Below the pieces are notes generated by a model. It was not told the DNA's origin. It worked only from the letters and a program-made list of their open reading frames with translations, and ran no database searches. Shown in pieces: positions 62,374-64,000 of a DNA stretch of 64,000 bases. The translations under genes and the position numbers were made by a program. Source of the DNA: Mucilaginibacter sp. 14171R-50 (GTDB lineage: Bacteria > Bacteroidota > Bacteroidia > Sphingobacteriales > Sphingobacteriaceae); assembly GCF_010093045.1 (NCBI RefSeq), contig NZ_CP048115.1, positions 3,224,001 to 3,288,000 of the forward strand, in the 5' to 3' direction. Numbering within the stretch: position 1 is the stretch's first letter; each line of letters begins with the position of its first letter.

Positions 62374-63867
62374 TTACAGGCGTTCTGTTTCAGCAGCTAC
62401 CTCGTTAATACCGACCGGGTCGGTAATGTAATTCCGTTCTTTAAGGCGCGGAGATATAATTAAAAAGGCCACTATGAAAACACATATAAACGCTACGAAA
62501 AACCATTCGTAATTGGCGCCTTTAAGAGCTGTGGCCCACCAGCCGCCATTTTCAATAAGGCCATTTACAACGGCGGTTATCAGGTTACCGAACGATACCA
62601 CTAGGAACCAGATACCCGTCATGGTGCTTTTCATCGATTTTGGCGAGTGCGTATAAGCGTACTCCAAACCGGTAATTGATACCAATACCTCGGCTGCTGA
62701 AAGTATCATAAACGCCAGCACCTGCCACCAGATAGACGGCGAACCGCCATGATCCAGGCTGGTGTGTATAACACCTATCACCACAAACGATAACGCGGTT
62801 AGCACCAGGCCGGTCCCAAGCCTGCGCAGTGGTGTGGTTTTCAGTCCTTTTTTGTCCAGCCACGGATATACCACGTAGTTAAAGAATGGGATAAACAGGA
62901 GCAGGAATACCGTGTTAAAAGTTGATAGCTGGCCCGGATATATGGTGAATTTGGTAAAACCAAGGTTGATCACACGGTCCATTTTTTCGGCGTAAAGTGT
63001 CCATTCAGATAAACATTGGTCCCAAACAGCCCAAAAGGCCAGCGCGAAAAAGAAAACTGCCATAACGCGGTAAACTGCCTTTACGCCTTCAACGCGTTCG
63101 GGATCATAAGGACCTTTGGCAACATCAAGCATAGATTGCCCCGGTTTGCGCTGGCTTAAATGTGTTAACGCATACCAGGTAATAAAAACCAGGTTATTGC
63201 GGTTAACTCCCTGTGGCGGAACCTTTACATATTTTTTACGGCCCGAGAAGAATATAATAGTAGCCAGGGCCATCAGCAGCCCGGGGATACCAAAAGCCCA
63301 TTTTGGCCCAAAGTGTTCATAAGTCCAGGGGATGGCAACGGTTGATATCATAGAGCCGGCGTTGATACTGAAGTAAAACCAGCCGTAAACTTTTGAAAGC
63401 AGGTCCTGGTTGGTGGCGTCAAACTGATCGCCCACGTTGGCCGATACGCACGATTTGATCCCCCCCGCGCCAATTGCAACCACCAGTAAACCTAATTCGA
63501 AACCGGTGAGGCCACCATCAAAGGTTGCCAGCATTAAATGCCCGATACAGTAAATTATAGATACATATAAAATAAGCTTGTACTTGCCGGTAAACCAATC
63601 GGCTATCATGCCGCCTACAAATGGCAGCGCGTAAGCTACCATCACAAACAGGTGGTGCAGCTTATTGGCATGGGCATTAGCCTGGTCGGTTAAAGCCGGG
63701 TTATCTGCCGGGTTGAAAAATTGGTTTACCAAAAAAAGTGTAAGTACTGAACGCATCCCGTAAAAGCTAAAGCGCTCTGCGGCTTCGTTGCCGATAATAT
63801 AGGGTACGGCTTTTGGAAATCTTGATTTTGTTTTTGCCGGAGCGGCTGCCTGTAGGTTTTCTGCCAT
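62374..63867 (-). CDS. POT/PTR-family proton-coupled peptide transporter
   Basis: A 497-residue MFS-type membrane transporter with 12 or more helices that imports di- and tripeptides with protons. The POT signature GNEAAERFSFYGMRSVLTLFL (ExxERFxxYG) lies near residues 27-47. GGMIADWFTGKYKLI, GAGGIKSCVSANVGDQF and FYFSINAGSMIS (the FYxxINxGS motif) are also present. Length is normal for bacterial POTs (about 480-520). It is a single gene with a strong terminator. The 133 bases upstream to the window end are AT-rich without a further gene. Confidence 0.95.
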   Translation of the reverse strand: MAENLQAAAPAKTKSRFPKAVPYIIGNEAAERFSFYGMRSVLTLFLVNQFFNPADNPALTDQANAHANKLHHLFVMVAYALPFVGGMIADWFTGKYKLILYVSIIYCIGHLMLATFDGGLTGFELGLLVVAIGAGGIKSCVSANVGDQFDATNQDLLSKVYGWFYFSINAGSMISTVAIPWTYEHFGPKWAFGIPGLLMALATIIFFSGRKKYVKVPPQGVNRNNLVFITWYALTHLSQRKPGQSMLDVAKGPYDPERVEGVKAVYRVMAVFFFALAFWAVWDQCLSEWTLYAEKMDRVINLGFTKFTIYPGQLSTFNTVFLLLFIPFFNYVVYPWLDKKGLKTTPLRRLGTGLVLTALSFVVIGVIHTSLDHGGSPSIWWQVLAFMILSAAEVLVSITGLEYAYTHSPKSMKSTMTGIWFLVVSFGNLITAVVNGLIENGGWWATALKGANYEWFFVAFICVFIVAFLIISPRLKERNYITDPVGINEVAAETERL

Positions 63868-64000
63868 ACTTTTGAACTATTTTTGCCTAAAATACTATTA
63901 TTAAATTAATCCGAAATTTTATACCGAAATTATTACAGTGTAACCTGCAATGTTTTGATTACGCTTAAATACTAAAGCTTTAATTTTTTTTGTTTAACGG

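Overview
The window looks like a chromosomal segment of a Bacteroidota bacterium, most likely family Sphingobacteriaceae (Mucilaginibacter or Pedobacter type). The evidence is a SusC/SusD pair behind an ECF sigma factor and FecR anti-sigma factor, a GldC gliding-family protein, a GH92 mannosidase, CarboxypepD_reg-like and DUF3857 proteins, scarce Shine-Dalgarno sequences, and several start-proximal TAnnTTTG boxes matching the Bacteroidota -7 promoter element. The genus assignment is inference. I see no rRNA, tRNA, phage, insertion sequence or CRISPR array. The segment reads as core genome with one polysaccharide utilisation locus.

Layout. 1-11.5 kb: an HscA-like Hsp70 cut by the window edge, a three-part HExxH/beta-propeller/beta-barrel surface protein, CutC, a Tat-exported glycosylasparaginase, a DUF2007 protein, a WYL regulator, an AHSA1/GyrI-like pair, dihydroorotase and a small outer-membrane barrel. 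11.7-14.1 kb: a DEAD-box helicase leading a set of small genes including gldC. 14.2-21.0 kb: a signalling island of two hybrid histidine kinases flanking CheR and CheB, with no CheA, CheW or receptor nearby. 21-22.3 kb: Ogt and an SDR enzyme. 22.5-34.4 kb: cytochrome c maturation genes in two blocks (ccmB, a CarboxypepD_reg-like protein, ccmC, ccmD; then ccmE, ccmF), separated by glutamate dehydrogenase, a lone exported protein, an RprXY-like two-component system and a Rossmann reductase. 34.5-39.1 kb: a PhyH dioxygenase, then an AlkZ-like glycosylase divergent from mutS. 39.3-49.2 kb: NlpC/P60 lipoprotein, TMEM175-like channel, a 40-residue membrane protein, two coupled DUF3857 transglutaminase-fold proteins (one apparently inactive), a DnaQ-type exonuclease, QueG, small stress-type proteins and a polysaccharide deacetylase. 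49.4-60.1 kb: a minus-strand alpha-mannan-type PUL (sigma factor, FecR, SusC with STN domain, SusD, GH92, exported Gfo/Idh/MocA protein). 60.2-63.9 kb: RuvB, a DPM1-like glycosyltransferase and a POT peptide transporter.

How the genes work together. In the PUL, the STN-bearing SusC probably signals through FecR to release the ECF sigma factor, which would switch on glycan uptake (SusCD) and cleavage (GH92). The ccm genes together would move and attach haem, with CcmE carrying the CxxxY variant of its haem-binding motif. The che-like island probably joins kinase phosphorelay to methyl-group chemistry.

Intergenic DNA is unusually rich in palindromic repeats. One family has four copies, three of them between convergent genes, and at least five other inverted-repeat types are present. 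The least explained items are the kinase/CheR/CheB island with its perfect operator-like inverted repeat, the intergenic repeat families, the paired active-like and inactive-like transglutaminases, and the exported Gfo/Idh protein in the PUL.
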